A DNA stretch of 64,000 bases from Candidatus Stahliibacteriota bacterium (GTDB lineage Bacteria; Hydrothermota; Tepidihabitantia; B3-TA06). Each line of letters begins with the position of its first letter. Position 1 is the stretch's first letter. Positions 20,121-30,300 of this stretch are shown here, piece by piece. The notes under the pieces were generated by a model. It saw only the letters and a program-made list of their open reading frames with translations, had not been told where the DNA came from and made no database searches. The position numbers and the translations under genes are program-made. Location: NCBI GenBank assembly GCA_004375895.1, contig SOJW01000040.1, positions 16,616 to 80,615 of the forward strand. The letters are read 5' to 3'.

Positions 20121-20987
20121 ATGCCGAAGTTTACACCTAAAGCGAAGAAGGAGCAAAAAGAAAAACAGGCCCCCAAGCCGCCTGAGAAGAAAGAAGAACC
20201 CAAGCCTGCGGACGAGGAGCTTGAAAAACTGCGTGAACTAGAACGCAAGTTCGGTAAGGCAGGTGGTAGGGAACCCCCAAAAGAGGGGAAGAAGGAAGAA
20301 AAGCAACCCTGGGGGGGGCAGGAAAAGGTATGGGAAAAGATAGAGGGTTCAAAGAGGGGAGAGCAAGGGAAAACCTCGGATAGCCGTGAGCGAATCATCC
20401 GGCATGAGGCAACCCGTCATTACAGGCCGCCTGAGGGGATGATAGGGCGTGGCGAACCCGAATACATCCCCCCCGAGAAGCTTGAGAAGTGCAAGCGTGA
20501 GCTGGCAATGACCGAAGCGCGGCTGCGCACCCTGGAGCGCGAAGAGCATGATATCAACAAGCGGCTTGAGTACCTGCGCAAGGAGCACTCGGCCATGGAG
20601 ATGGCTATAAAGGAGAAGACCTACCTTGAGCGGGAGATAGCCGAGCTGCGCGAGGACCGCGACCGGATAAAGTCCAAATTGGACGAACTCAAGGAGATGG
20701 AGGGCGAGCTGGAGAAAAAAACCTGGGAGGAACTTAAGCGCTCGCCCGCCATAGGTGCCAAGATCTCAGCGCTGGAGCGGCGCATCCACGAGCTTGAGGG
20801 CCAGATCATTGAACTCAACGAGCAGCGTTTGAAGGCGGCAGGCGCTCCTATGGAAACCCCTGAACCGAAGCCCGCTCCCAAACCCCGGCCCAAGGTAGAG
20901 AAACCCGTAACACCAGCACCTCAGCCCAAGCAGGAAGAAAAGAAGAAACCGCCTACCAAGAAGAAAAAACCCCGCCTGACGTTTTAA
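20121..20987 (+). CDS. hypothetical K/E/P-rich coiled-coil protein
   Basis: long heptad region flanked by Lys/Pro-rich tails. Confidence 0.7.
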   Translation: MPKFTPKAKKEQKEKQAPKPPEKKEEPKPADEELEKLRELERKFGKAGGREPPKEGKKEEKQPWGGQEKVWEKIEGSKRGEQGKTSDSRERIIRHEATRHYRPPEGMIGRGEPEYIPPEKLEKCKRELAMTEARLRTLEREEHDINKRLEYLRKEHSAMEMAIKEKTYLEREIAELREDRDRIKSKLDELKEMEGELEKKTWEELKRSPAIGAKISALERRIHELEGQIIELNEQRLKAAGAPMETPEPKPAPKPRPKVEKPVTPAPQPKQEEKKKPPTKKKKPRLTF

Positions 20988-21011
20988 TGCACCCCAAAGC
21001 AAACTATGTGG

Positions 21012-21069
21012 AACAGCCTCTCCAGGCTGTCTGTGATATCACGCACAGGCTGGAGAGCCTGTGCTACAC
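21012..21069. repeat. imperfect inverted repeat ACAGCCTCTCCAGGCTGT...ACAGGCTGGAGAGCCTGT
   Basis: direct reading. Confidence 0.7.
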
Positions 21070-21147
21070 GCTCGCAGGGACCCCGAGTAATACCCCAACC
21101 AAACGCTTCGCGTTTGGCCGGGGACCCCGAAAGAAAAATCCCACCCC

Positions 21148-21389
21148 TTCGTCATCGCGAGGAGCGTAGCGACGCGGCGATCTCATATATCTTGCCGCGC
21201 AGAAAAGAAGCTGCGACCTTTATTCTCCCGCTAACAGAAAAGAGGGCAAACTCTCCGATTGTCAAGAAATGCAAAGGTATTCTTTTGCTTTAGCGTCGTG
21301 CCACATATGAGATTGTTCCGCAAGCGTCACCCTCCGGAGCTTCGTCCTCCATCGCCTTCGGCTCTGTAGTTCTCGCAATGACGAGTGGT
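21148..21389. repeat. composite element bounded by GTCATCGCGAG...GATCTCATAT and ATATGAGATTG...CTCGCAATGACG in inverted orientation
   Basis: matching terminal sequences in inverse orientation. Confidence 0.65.
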
Positions 21390-21440
21390 GTTTTACTCGC
21401 TTTATGAACAGACAAGAGTGTCTGTTCTACCTTCACCCCC

Positions 21441-21472
21441 TCCTTTATCCTCCCCCATCAAGGGGGAGGTAA
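21441..21472. repeat. CCTCCCCCATCAAGGGGGAGG dispersed palindrome
   Basis: direct reading; related copies at 21575, 45430 and 63770. Confidence 0.75.
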
Positions 21473-21477
21473 TATTG

Positions 21478-21509
21478 TGCTCCTTTTCGCTTACGCGAAA
21501 AGATCGCAG
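21478..21509 (-). repeat. stem-loop family copy c (core TTTTCGC-TTAC-GCGAAAA)
   Basis: TGCTCC...GATCGCAG flanks. Confidence 0.9.
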
Positions 21510-21608
21510 AAAAATAAAGACGATACATTAACCCCCGCAAAGGAGCGAAGCTACTTTGTGGGGGGGCAATCACCCCTCCCTTGATGGGAGGGGGTAGGGG
21601 GAGGGTGG

Positions 21609-22862
21609 TTATTCGTACCTTATTGCGTCTATCGGATTCAGCTTGGAGGCCTTCTGCGCCGGGTAGATGCCGAAGAAGATTCCCACCGCGGCTGAGAAGC
21701 CGAAGCCCAACGCTATCGTCCACCATGGCGATGCGGCGTCAAGAAATTTGACCAGGACCGAAACAAGTCGGGCGATCCCTATACCCACTATGATGCCTAT
21801 AAGTCCACCCAGCAGCGCAAGCACCACCGCCTCCATAAGGAACTGGATCATGATGTCACGATCCCGCGCGCCCACCGCCTTGCGGATGCCGATCTCGCGG
21901 GTGCGCTCGGCTACCGAAACCAGCATGATGTTCATGATGCCGATACCGCCCACGATGAGCGAGATTGCGGCTATCCCCACCATTACGATCCACAGGGTTG
22001 AGGTAATTCCCTGCAGGGCGGTCATAATCATCTGCTGGGTATTCAGGCCGAAGTCGTTATCCTGGTCGTAGCGTAAACCACGCCGCAGACGCAAAAGCTC
22101 TTCCACATCCTCCATCGCCTTCTCAAGCACCACCCCGGGCTTGGGCAACGCCTCGATGCTCAAACCACCCCAGATGGCGCGCCAACCCCGGGGCAAGGGG
22201 TTGTATTTGAGATAGGTGGAGACAGGGATAATAATCACGTTGTCCTGGGTCTGACCGAACATGGCACCCTTCTCTTCAAGCACTCCCACTACGAAGTAAC
22301 GGTGACCGTCCACGTCCAGCGTCTGCCCCAGCGGATTCTCCGCGCCGAACAGGTTCTCGGCGATATAGGAACCTATTACGCAAACCAGACGGCGGTGAAG
22401 CCTATCCTCACGGGTGATGAACCGCCCCTGGTCCACCACCCAGTTACCGGTAAGATCCCCGCCCTCGGCAGTACCCTTCAGTTGGCAGTTCTGGGCCTCA
22501 TTACCCAGACGTTTAATGGTGCCTACCCCCTTACCTATGCTGGGAACAGCAGCCTCGATGCTAGGAAGTTTGGCAAGAGCTTCCGCATCTTCGACAGTGA
22601 AGTTGGGGCGTTTGCGAAGCTCCTCGAAGTCAAGTCGATGCTGCCCAGGACCGACCTGCCATTCCATCTTCTGGATGTAGATGGTGCTCGAGCCCAGGGA
22701 GGAGAACTCTTCTTGTATCTTTCGGTTAAGACCTTCTAAAAGAGAAAGGATGGTGATCACCGTCATCACCCCGATGATTATCCCCAGGGTAGTGAGGAAG
22801 GAGCGAGATTTATGATGCCGCAGGGTGACCACCGACAGCCCCAGGAGGGCGAGGAAGCTCAT
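21609..22862 (-). CDS. MacB-like ABC transporter permease
   Basis: FLTTLGIIIGVMTVI; MNIMLVSVAERTREIGIRKAVGARDRDI. Confidence 0.9.
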   Translation of the reverse strand: MSFLALLGLSVVTLRHHKSRSFLTTLGIIIGVMTVITILSLLEGLNRKIQEEFSSLGSSTIYIQKMEWQVGPGQHRLDFEELRKRPNFTVEDAEALAKLPSIEAAVPSIGKGVGTIKRLGNEAQNCQLKGTAEGGDLTGNWVVDQGRFITREDRLHRRLVCVIGSYIAENLFGAENPLGQTLDVDGHRYFVVGVLEEKGAMFGQTQDNVIIIPVSTYLKYNPLPRGWRAIWGGLSIEALPKPGVVLEKAMEDVEELLRLRRGLRYDQDNDFGLNTQQMIMTALQGITSTLWIVMVGIAAISLIVGGIGIMNIMLVSVAERTREIGIRKAVGARDRDIMIQFLMEAVVLALLGGLIGIIVGIGIARLVSVLVKFLDAASPWWTIALGFGFSAAVGIFFGIYPAQKASKLNPIDAIRYE

Positions 22863-23578
22863 ACTATCCTCCCGTCCAATAGATGTAAGGTGCGCCTGGC
22901 GTGTTTGGCGACAGTGTCGTCATGCGTAACTACTATAACGGTCCTTCCCTGTTCGTTGAGTTCATCCAGGAGTGCCATTATCTCTTCCTCGGTCTTGGTG
23001 TCCAGATTTCCGGTCGGTTCGTCGGCCAGAAGTATGGCGGGGTCGTTGGCAAGTCCGCGGGCTATGGCTATACGCTGCGACTCACCCCCTGACAGCTCGT
23101 TCGGACGGTGATGCCCGCGGTCCACAAGACCTACCTTGGCGAGCATTTCTGCCACGATCTCCTTCCTGCGATCGATAGGGACGCTTGAGTAGAGAAGCGG
23201 GAGTTCGACGTTCTGGGCCGCAGTAAGACGCGGAAGCAGGTTATATTGCTGGAACACGAAACCCACCTCCCGGTTGCGCACCCTTGCGAGTTGATCGGAA
23301 TCGTAGCGGGATATCTCCTGTCCCTTGAGGAAGTACTCGCCATAGGTAGGGACGTCAAGACAGCCAAGGATGTGCATGAGGGTGGACTTGCCGGAACCTG
23401 AGGGTCCCATGATGGCCACGTACCCACCCTCATAAATCTCAAGGTTAATCTCCTTGAGCGCCTCCACCGCGACAGGGCCGCCGTCGTAGGTCTTCGATAG
23501 ACCCTGAAGCCTGATTAACGGCTCTACGTCCGGACCCTTACTCTTCTTACCTGGGGGCCGTCGGATCTTTCCTGCCAT
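22859..23578 (-). CDS. ABC transporter ATP-binding protein (MacB/LolD type)
   Basis: GPSGSGKSTLMHILG, LSGGESQRIAIARGL, LADEPTGNLD. Confidence 0.95.
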   Translation of the reverse strand: MAGKIRRPPGKKSKGPDVEPLIRLQGLSKTYDGGPVAVEALKEINLEIYEGGYVAIMGPSGSGKSTLMHILGCLDVPTYGEYFLKGQEISRYDSDQLARVRNREVGFVFQQYNLLPRLTAAQNVELPLLYSSVPIDRRKEIVAEMLAKVGLVDRGHHRPNELSGGESQRIAIARGLANDPAILLADEPTGNLDTKTEEEIMALLDELNEQGRTVIVVTHDDTVAKHARRTLHLLDGRIV

Positions 23579-24690
23579 TCGGTTTCTCCTTTGCTGGGTT
23601 TAACCTCGTCTCCGTCTTGAAGTGTTCTCAGCACCTTGTATGGACCGATGATCACAGTCTGGCCTTCCTTTATACCTTCGATGATCTCTATGAAGCGTCC
23701 GTCCGAGATCCCGGTCTCTATAGAAACCAGTTTAGCCTTTCCGTCTTCAAGAACGAACACCGTCTCCGAGAGCTTCCCCTCGACTTCACGTCTGCCTATG
23801 GCCTGCAGGGGACAGGTGATTACATCCTCGCGCATGGCGGTGGTTATGTCGGCAGAAACACTCATACCAGGCCGCTGTGCAGGGTCAATATCCACAAGGT
23901 CGAGGATCACTTCAAAGTCAGTTACCCCTTCTGCGGCGGAGGTTAGGTTCGTGGAGGGCATGTAACTGATGCTTCTCACCGCGGCCGCAAATGCGGTGTC
24001 AGGCATCGCATCAAGTTTAACCTGTGTGCGCTGGCCGGTCCGCAGATCGACAACGTCGGATTCATCCACATCCACCCTTGCCTGCATGGCGGCTAGGTCG
24101 GCAATCGTCATCATAATGGTTCCGGGGTTGTTCATGGTGCCCATCATCACCGCCTCACCCTCCTCGATGTTCAAGCGAACCACCCTGCCGGAGATGGGGG
24201 CGTAGATACGGGTCTTGGCCAGTCTGTCCTCGCTCTGATCGAGCTGCGCCTTTGCCACCTCAAATGCGGTTCTGACCCGCTCAAACTCAGCGGTGGATAT
24301 AAGAGTGTCTCGATAGAGAGCTTCTCCTCGTTTGTATGCGGCAGAAGCTTCATCGAAGTTGGCCCGGCTAAGGTCGCGGCTGGAAAGCAACGCGGCGTCG
24401 TCAAGCACGCAGAGAAGCTCGCCCTTGCGAACCTCTTGTCCTTCCTTCACGTAGAGCCTGGAGACGCGGGCAAGGATCTCTGCAGAGATATCCACCTGAT
24501 TGGCGGCGCGAAGCTCGCCTGTGGCGGAGACGGTGGAAACTATCCTGCGTTTGCCAAGCTCGGTAACCGTGACCTGAGGTGTCCTGGGGAGCCTGCACTG
24601 AACGACACAGACGATTATCAAAACAAACACCACCCTTGCGGGGATGCCAAGCCTTAAGGCTAATCTACGTTTCCTCTTCTTCTTGTTCAT
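23524..24690 (-). CDS. efflux periplasmic adaptor subunit (MacA/HlyD family)
   Basis: biotinyl-lipoyl-like VKEGQEVRKGELLCVLDD and YAPISGRVVRLNIEEGEAV. Confidence 0.9.
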   Translation of the reverse strand: MNKKKRKRRLALRLGIPARVVFVLIIVCVVQCRLPRTPQVTVTELGKRRIVSTVSATGELRAANQVDISAEILARVSRLYVKEGQEVRKGELLCVLDDAALLSSRDLSRANFDEASAAYKRGEALYRDTLISTAEFERVRTAFEVAKAQLDQSEDRLAKTRIYAPISGRVVRLNIEEGEAVMMGTMNNPGTIMMTIADLAAMQARVDVDESDVVDLRTGQRTQVKLDAMPDTAFAAAVRSISYMPSTNLTSAAEGVTDFEVILDLVDIDPAQRPGMSVSADITTAMREDVITCPLQAIGRREVEGKLSETVFVLEDGKAKLVSIETGISDGRFIEIIEGIKEGQTVIIGPYKVLRTLQDGDEVKPSKGETEWQERSDGPQVRRVRVRT

Positions 24691-25958
24691 TTAACCTCCA
24701 GTGAAGTTCCCAAAAAGTAGTTAAGCTCTGCGCGGCTGGACCAGTAATCCGCTTTTGCCTGGACCAATGCTCGCTCTGCCTGAACAAGCTCAGCCTCCAC
24801 CTGGAGTAGATCAGCCAATGAGGAGGCCCCCAACTCGTAGCTGCGGAGGCTGAGGCGGTAAACCTCGCTTGATAGTTCAACATTCTTGGATGCAACCTCC
24901 CATCCCTTGTAGGACGAGGACTGGGTAGCGAGTAGTGCGGCCAGACGCTGACGGAAGCTAAGCTCCTGCCGGGCCAGAGTTATCCTCGAGTTCTTACGCT
25001 CCAGCCGAGCCCGGTTGATGGAAAGTATCTTCCCTTTGAGATCAGCTATGGGGAAGCCTATTGCGAGGCCGTAATTCGTAACCCCATCGTCCCAATCCGA
25101 GAACGCGGGAAGGATCTCTTCCTGGATGAAGTTCTTCGAGGCGGTTAGAGAAAGGGAAGGCAGGATCGAAGCCCACGACCCCAAGTATGTGAGCTCGGAG
25201 GCTTTAACCTGCCGCAGGAGCACGTCGAAGTCCGGGTTCTCGGCTAATATGGCGGCGGAGATAACTGTGGTGGGCAGGGAATAAGGTTCCTCTACTTGCG
25301 GGAGTTTGTCAGCCTCTATGGGCTGCCACTGGGAAAAACCTATGAGATCTGAAAGGATGCGTTGGTTGTTCTCAAGCGAAGTACGAGCTGAGACGAGTTC
25401 CATCTCCGCCGAGAGGAGACTCGCTTCCGCCCTCAACTTATCAGCCTTGTTTGCTGCCCCCAGTTCAAAGCGTTTGGCAACGATCCGCAGGTTCTCTCTA
25501 CCACGGTTGTCCCGCCCCTCGGCACTGGCCACCAACGCCTGGGAGGCGGCAAGGTTGTAGTAGAAGTTCTGGACATCCAGGATCAGCTTGGCCATACTCT
25601 GACGAGCCTGTGCACGGGAGACTCCGTTCTGTTGTATGCCTCCGATCAGGCCAAAGATGACGGTAGCATCAACCACAGGTTGGGACAGGGAGAACTGAGA
25701 GGCCCACATTCCATCACCCAGGTCGGCGAGAGAGGAGTCAGTGGTTGATGAAGATGCAGCGAGGCGAGGCAGTAGTCCTCCCGCGCCCTCGACCAGAGAC
25801 TGCGCCCCTTTAGCCTTCTGGATATTCGTCTCATCTACGGCCAAACTTTGTTCCAACGCGATCTCAAGCGCCTCATCCAAGCTGAGCTTTAGACGAGCAG
25901 GCTCAGACTCGACGGACAGGAGCGTTGCCAGTAGCAAAATGAGACCTGTGATGGTCAC
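24687..25958 (-). CDS. TolC-family outer-membrane efflux protein
   Basis: duplicated helical repeats; operon position; ATGA overlap. Confidence 0.85.
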   Translation of the reverse strand: MTITGLILLLATLLSVESEPARLKLSLDEALEIALEQSLAVDETNIQKAKGAQSLVEGAGGLLPRLAASSSTTDSSLADLGDGMWASQFSLSQPVVDATVIFGLIGGIQQNGVSRAQARQSMAKLILDVQNFYYNLAASQALVASAEGRDNRGRENLRIVAKRFELGAANKADKLRAEASLLSAEMELVSARTSLENNQRILSDLIGFSQWQPIEADKLPQVEEPYSLPTTVISAAILAENPDFDVLLRQVKASELTYLGSWASILPSLSLTASKNFIQEEILPAFSDWDDGVTNYGLAIGFPIADLKGKILSINRARLERKNSRITLARQELSFRQRLAALLATQSSSYKGWEVASKNVELSSEVYRLSLRSYELGASSLADLLQVEAELVQAERALVQAKADYWSSRAELNYFLGTSLEVK

Positions 25959-26126
25959 TCCTTGGTTTAAAATTAAACGATTACAGCAAGAGTTTTGTCT
26001 GCTTGCCAGTATCCTTTTCTATACCCATTAGACACCGGGATTATTCAAAAGTAAAACCTTTCTCTGTCCAACTGGGTTACTGACTATACACACTAGACGC
26101 AGGAACCCCTCAAAGGTTACATACCT

Positions 26127-26158
26127 TGCTCCTTTTCTCCTGCGGAGAAAAGATCGCA
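26127..26158 (-). repeat. stem-loop family copy d (core TTTTCTCC-TGC-GGAGAAAA)
   Basis: TGCTCC...GATCGCA flanks. Confidence 0.9.
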
Positions 26159-26256
26159 TTATCCTCCATTGATAGTATTGATCGCGGCCTTGCGCAGCAA
26201 GGACGTGGGGTGTAAAGTGGGGGCAACCCGCGGGTCGCCCCCATCAGATTTTGTCT

Positions 26257-26289
26257 CTGCGACCTTTCTCCCTACGGGAGAAAGGAGCA
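26257..26289 (+). repeat. stem-loop family copy e (core CCTTTCTCCC-TAC-GGGAGAAAGG)
   Basis: CTGCGA...GGAGCA flanks; faces copy d. Confidence 0.9.
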
Positions 26290-26292
26290 TCC

Positions 26293-27372
26293 TTAAAACG
26301 CTATCCCGAGCGATGCGCGATGAACCGGTGCTAAATACCAGTGCCACTCGAAGCTGTAGTCAACCCCTACCTCGTAGCTTCCAATAGGAATCTTGACACC
26401 GAGCCCTGCCGAAGGACCACGGCTGTTGCGGTTAGAAAGCACCTCACGAACGATAGTGGCTGCATCAACGGATGTGTTGTCCTCTTCGCCTCCAAGCTCA
26501 GGTGCGGTGTTGAGTCCGAGACCCAGGCGCAGGAAGAGCGTCTCGTTGAGCCCATACTCCAGGCCGATGGCACCCTTGGCAGGCTGGTCCGATATATGAG
26601 CGAAATCCGCTGTCATTGTAAGACGTGAGGGTGGGCCTTCAACAAGGTCTATGGCCGCACCACCGGCAAACGTGAAGGGCATGTGGAACGGCTCGGATTT
26701 GTAGGTGGATGGTATATCCTCGGTTTGAAGGGTGTCTTTGTTGGTGTTGAAGATCAACCCTTCACCTTTGTAGGTCATGTCCGGACCAAAGTGCTGCACC
26801 ACGAATCCCAACCTGAGGTCGCGGATACCCACATTATAGGTAGCGCCGACATCTAGCGCGAATCCCCAGGCCGCAACTCTGTGCAGGGTAAGATCGATGA
26901 CTTTAAAGGTGATACCAGCCGAGAACTTCTCGGTCATCTTGCGTCCATAGGAGACACCAACTGCGTAGTTGTTGGCCGTGTAGTAATTGTCCGTACCGTG
27001 TTGATGCTCATAGGTTGTGATTTCAATCGGGCCGGAAAGATGTGCAAGAACCTGGAAACCTATCGCATCGAGCTCGCTTAACGGAACCACGAGGGCAAGG
27101 TTCTCTTCAAGCATACCGGCAAAAAGGATCGCCTGACCGAAGCTCCCAGCTATCCGGTCCATCCTTGCTATCCCGGCCGGGTTCCAGAATAAAGCGTCCG
27201 GTCCATCGGCCAAGGCCGTATAGGCACAACCCATAGCGATGGGACGAGCACCGCCACCCATCGTAAGGAAGGACACTGAGGCCCCGGATCCGCCCAGACG
27301 GGCCGATAGCGGCGTTGCGATCACCGCCAGCGCCAGGACGCTGAGGATAAGGATTCTTCTCTTTGTCTTCAT
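26293..27372 (-). CDS. PorV/PorQ-like outer-membrane protein
   Basis: SVSFLTMGGGARPIAMGCAYTALADGPDALFWNPAGIA motif. Confidence 0.85.
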   Translation of the reverse strand: MKTKRRILILSVLALAVIATPLSARLGGSGASVSFLTMGGGARPIAMGCAYTALADGPDALFWNPAGIARMDRIAGSFGQAILFAGMLEENLALVVPLSELDAIGFQVLAHLSGPIEITTYEHQHGTDNYYTANNYAVGVSYGRKMTEKFSAGITFKVIDLTLHRVAAWGFALDVGATYNVGIRDLRLGFVVQHFGPDMTYKGEGLIFNTNKDTLQTEDIPSTYKSEPFHMPFTFAGGAAIDLVEGPPSRLTMTADFAHISDQPAKGAIGLEYGLNETLFLRLGLGLNTAPELGGEEDNTSVDAATIVREVLSNRNSRGPSAGLGVKIPIGSYEVGVDYSFEWHWYLAPVHRASLGIAF

Positions 27373-27381
27373 CTATTCCTC

Positions 27382-30300
27382 CTACCTGACGATGGCAAAC
27401 TTGCCAACTTTGGTCTTCTTCTTGCCATCTGCGGTTTCGGTCTCAACCTGCCAGATATACAACCCGCTCGTGCAGTCCAGTCTTTCGTCGGTTCGCAGGT
27501 TCCACTCCTCGGAGCCTGCAGTTCCATACAGGCCTACTCCATCGTGTTCAATCGTACGAATAAGTAGGCCTGCCGTGTTGAAGATCCTGATTGTGCACGT
27601 AAGGGGTAGACCCTGGAAGATCACGTGGCGGTCATACTGGCTGAGATCCCAGGGGGCACGGACATAGTAAGGGTTGGGGACGACACGAATCTCATCCAGC
27701 AACGAATCTATGTCCTCTTCACTCATCTGGATGGCAAACGTGGTGTAGCGGAAGCGATCCTCTTCGGTGGTAGCTTTGAGCGTCTTTATGAGGAACTTCT
27801 CTCCAGACACAGGCGGTGAAACCAACGCTACTGTATCAGTTATGATGGAGTCAACTACGTCGTCAGTCTTGAAAGTGTCGATCTTGATCTGAGTAACCGT
27901 GTCCTTGAAGAAGAATGTGAATGCCTCGTCACCCGGCTTCATCTCTGGCCAGTAGATGATGAACTTATCTCCGTTTACGATGGGATCACCGGATCCACCA
28001 CGCCATAAGGCACGTACTGAGTCACCTGTATTGTAGTCCTCAACCTTTACAAGTTCAGGGGGTTCAACTATGGTAATCAGGAAATCCATCGTTACAGGAA
28101 CAGGCCTTCCTTGAATTTCGCCGGTCCAGTCAATATTGAAATGCATGTCGGTAGGGGTGAGTGAATCCTTCTCAAGCCATCCGGTGTAAAGGGTATCAAT
28201 CAACTCCTCGACATCCAAAGTATCCATGGAAACCGCTGCTACCTGAACCAGCACTCCGTCGATTATCGGACCGCTCAGCTCACCGCCGTGCACCAGGAAG
28301 CTGTCGAGAACAAGGGAGTCGGCATCAACGTCCTTGAAGTAGGCGTACTTGATGATGTACAAGGTGTCAATCGTCACATCCGATCCTTCAATAATGGTAT
28401 CGATCCTAGTCACCGCGCGGAAGCCTACCTCGTACTCGTGACCTGTGATCTCATCCGGGGAGACGAGGCTGTCTTTCACCAGCGCACTGCCGTCGCCAGC
28501 AACACGAATTACCGGCCCGACCATCGCATCCTGCCAGCCCATCGGGTTGGTGCGAGGAACCGCCCAGTATGTCTTGCCCGTCTTGCCGCCTTCAAGCGAC
28601 TCCACACCTTCTGTGGGCTGCTGACGTGAATAGGAGGTAACGGAGTAGTAGTAGATCTGACCGTTGCGAACATCCTCATCGATGTAGTAGTGACGCACGC
28701 CGGCCTGTCCGCCGAGCTGCTCTTTGACGTAGGTTTTAATGGAGAAGACCTCACCGTGGATTGGTTCAAGGATATCCCCGGTGGCGCCGGAGTCAGGGTT
28801 AGAGATACGATACTGCCCGCCGTCTATGAAGATTATATCCCCGGACTCGTAGGGATAGTGGTCCTTGCCATCGCCGCCGCCGGTAATGGGCTCTGCATTC
28901 GTAACCGAGGTAAGACCCTCAATATCGTCAACGATGGTAGTGATCTGACCGGCCGTGACGTTGCCTATAGTACCTGCTAGCCCTGCTTCGACATCCACGT
29001 CCACCGTGGTTCCCGCAGAATCAATCGCCGCATCTTGCGTAGTCTCGAACTCTACGTATCCGAAGACAGGGTTGTCGGCATCGGTGGCGACGATCGTAGC
29101 TTTGGGGATCTGTGTGCTACCGGCACCCGTAAAGGTCACTTTACCCTTGGCCCTTACCGCTGTAGAGAGAGCCTTGGAGGTGCCGTTGATTTCGTCAAGC
29201 ACGCAGTAACCGCCTTCGTCAAGGGCGTCGGGGTTGTAGGACAGCATTCTCTGATCCGCAATATCATAAACGATGTAGTAGGTGTAGCCCCTGTCCGTCT
29301 GGAAGGTGATGGTGTAGGTGTTGGGCTCGAATCCGTACTCGGCTGGCTCCTTTGGATATGATTCGTTATAGTAGAGACCAAGGAACTCTATCGTGGCCTT
29401 ACTTGGCCCGGAGGTATGTTCGACAACCGCCGTATCGGGATTCTCCGAATCCTTCAGATCGTAGTCGCCAAGAAGTTGCCAGGTCTCTGAGAGCCCTGAA
29501 AGACTCTTATAGATCCGGTAACCTTCAAAGGTCGGCTGCCCACTCATAGGATCGATATAGTGCTCAGGTTCACTGCCCCAGGTAAGATAAACCATGCTGT
29601 CACCAGGAATCACTGAAAGAGAAGGATTCGGAGGAGGTGCGTAACCGAAGTAACCGTTCTCGAACTGAACCTTAGCAGACTTGGCCTTCTCTTTGAGTTC
29701 ATCAAAGGAGTAGGCGACAATAACCGCGATGGTTAATTCTACCTCCTCACCAGGCTCCAGGTAGGGATAAGGGCCGCAGTTCAGAAGCATGCGGACGTCG
29801 TTGGGCTTATCATAAGTCCAAAACTCCGTATGGGCCATGTAAGCGTACTTGAGGCTGTCCTGACCCTCGAAGTCTATCTCATAACCGTTCGGCCAGGTCT
29901 CGAAGCCTGTGAGTCCGATATCCAGAGGGGTATCGAGGAAAACAGCACCTATGTATCCTGCCGGGGTAACCCAGCCTTCCTCCGAGCCGTTGGCATCGTA
30001 GGTGTAACCCATGTTGAGTTCCTGATCGAACCCGATCAGATCGTCCCAGAAACCGTCGTCGCCCGGACTTTGACCTCCTTCCCCGATGTCGTTGTCCATG
30101 AAGAAGGAGAAGTAGACCGAATCCAGCGCGAAGTTGTTCATGTTCTTAATCTTGTAGTTGATGAAGATGTAGGAGTCGTTGTACTCGTAGTTCCAGGCGT
30201 AGGTGCGCTGCTCAATTCGCAGCCCCTGCCCACGCAAATCGTAGGCACCTGTTGAGAGTATCCATATGCACGTGGCGTCACTCACGGGAATCCAGTCCCC

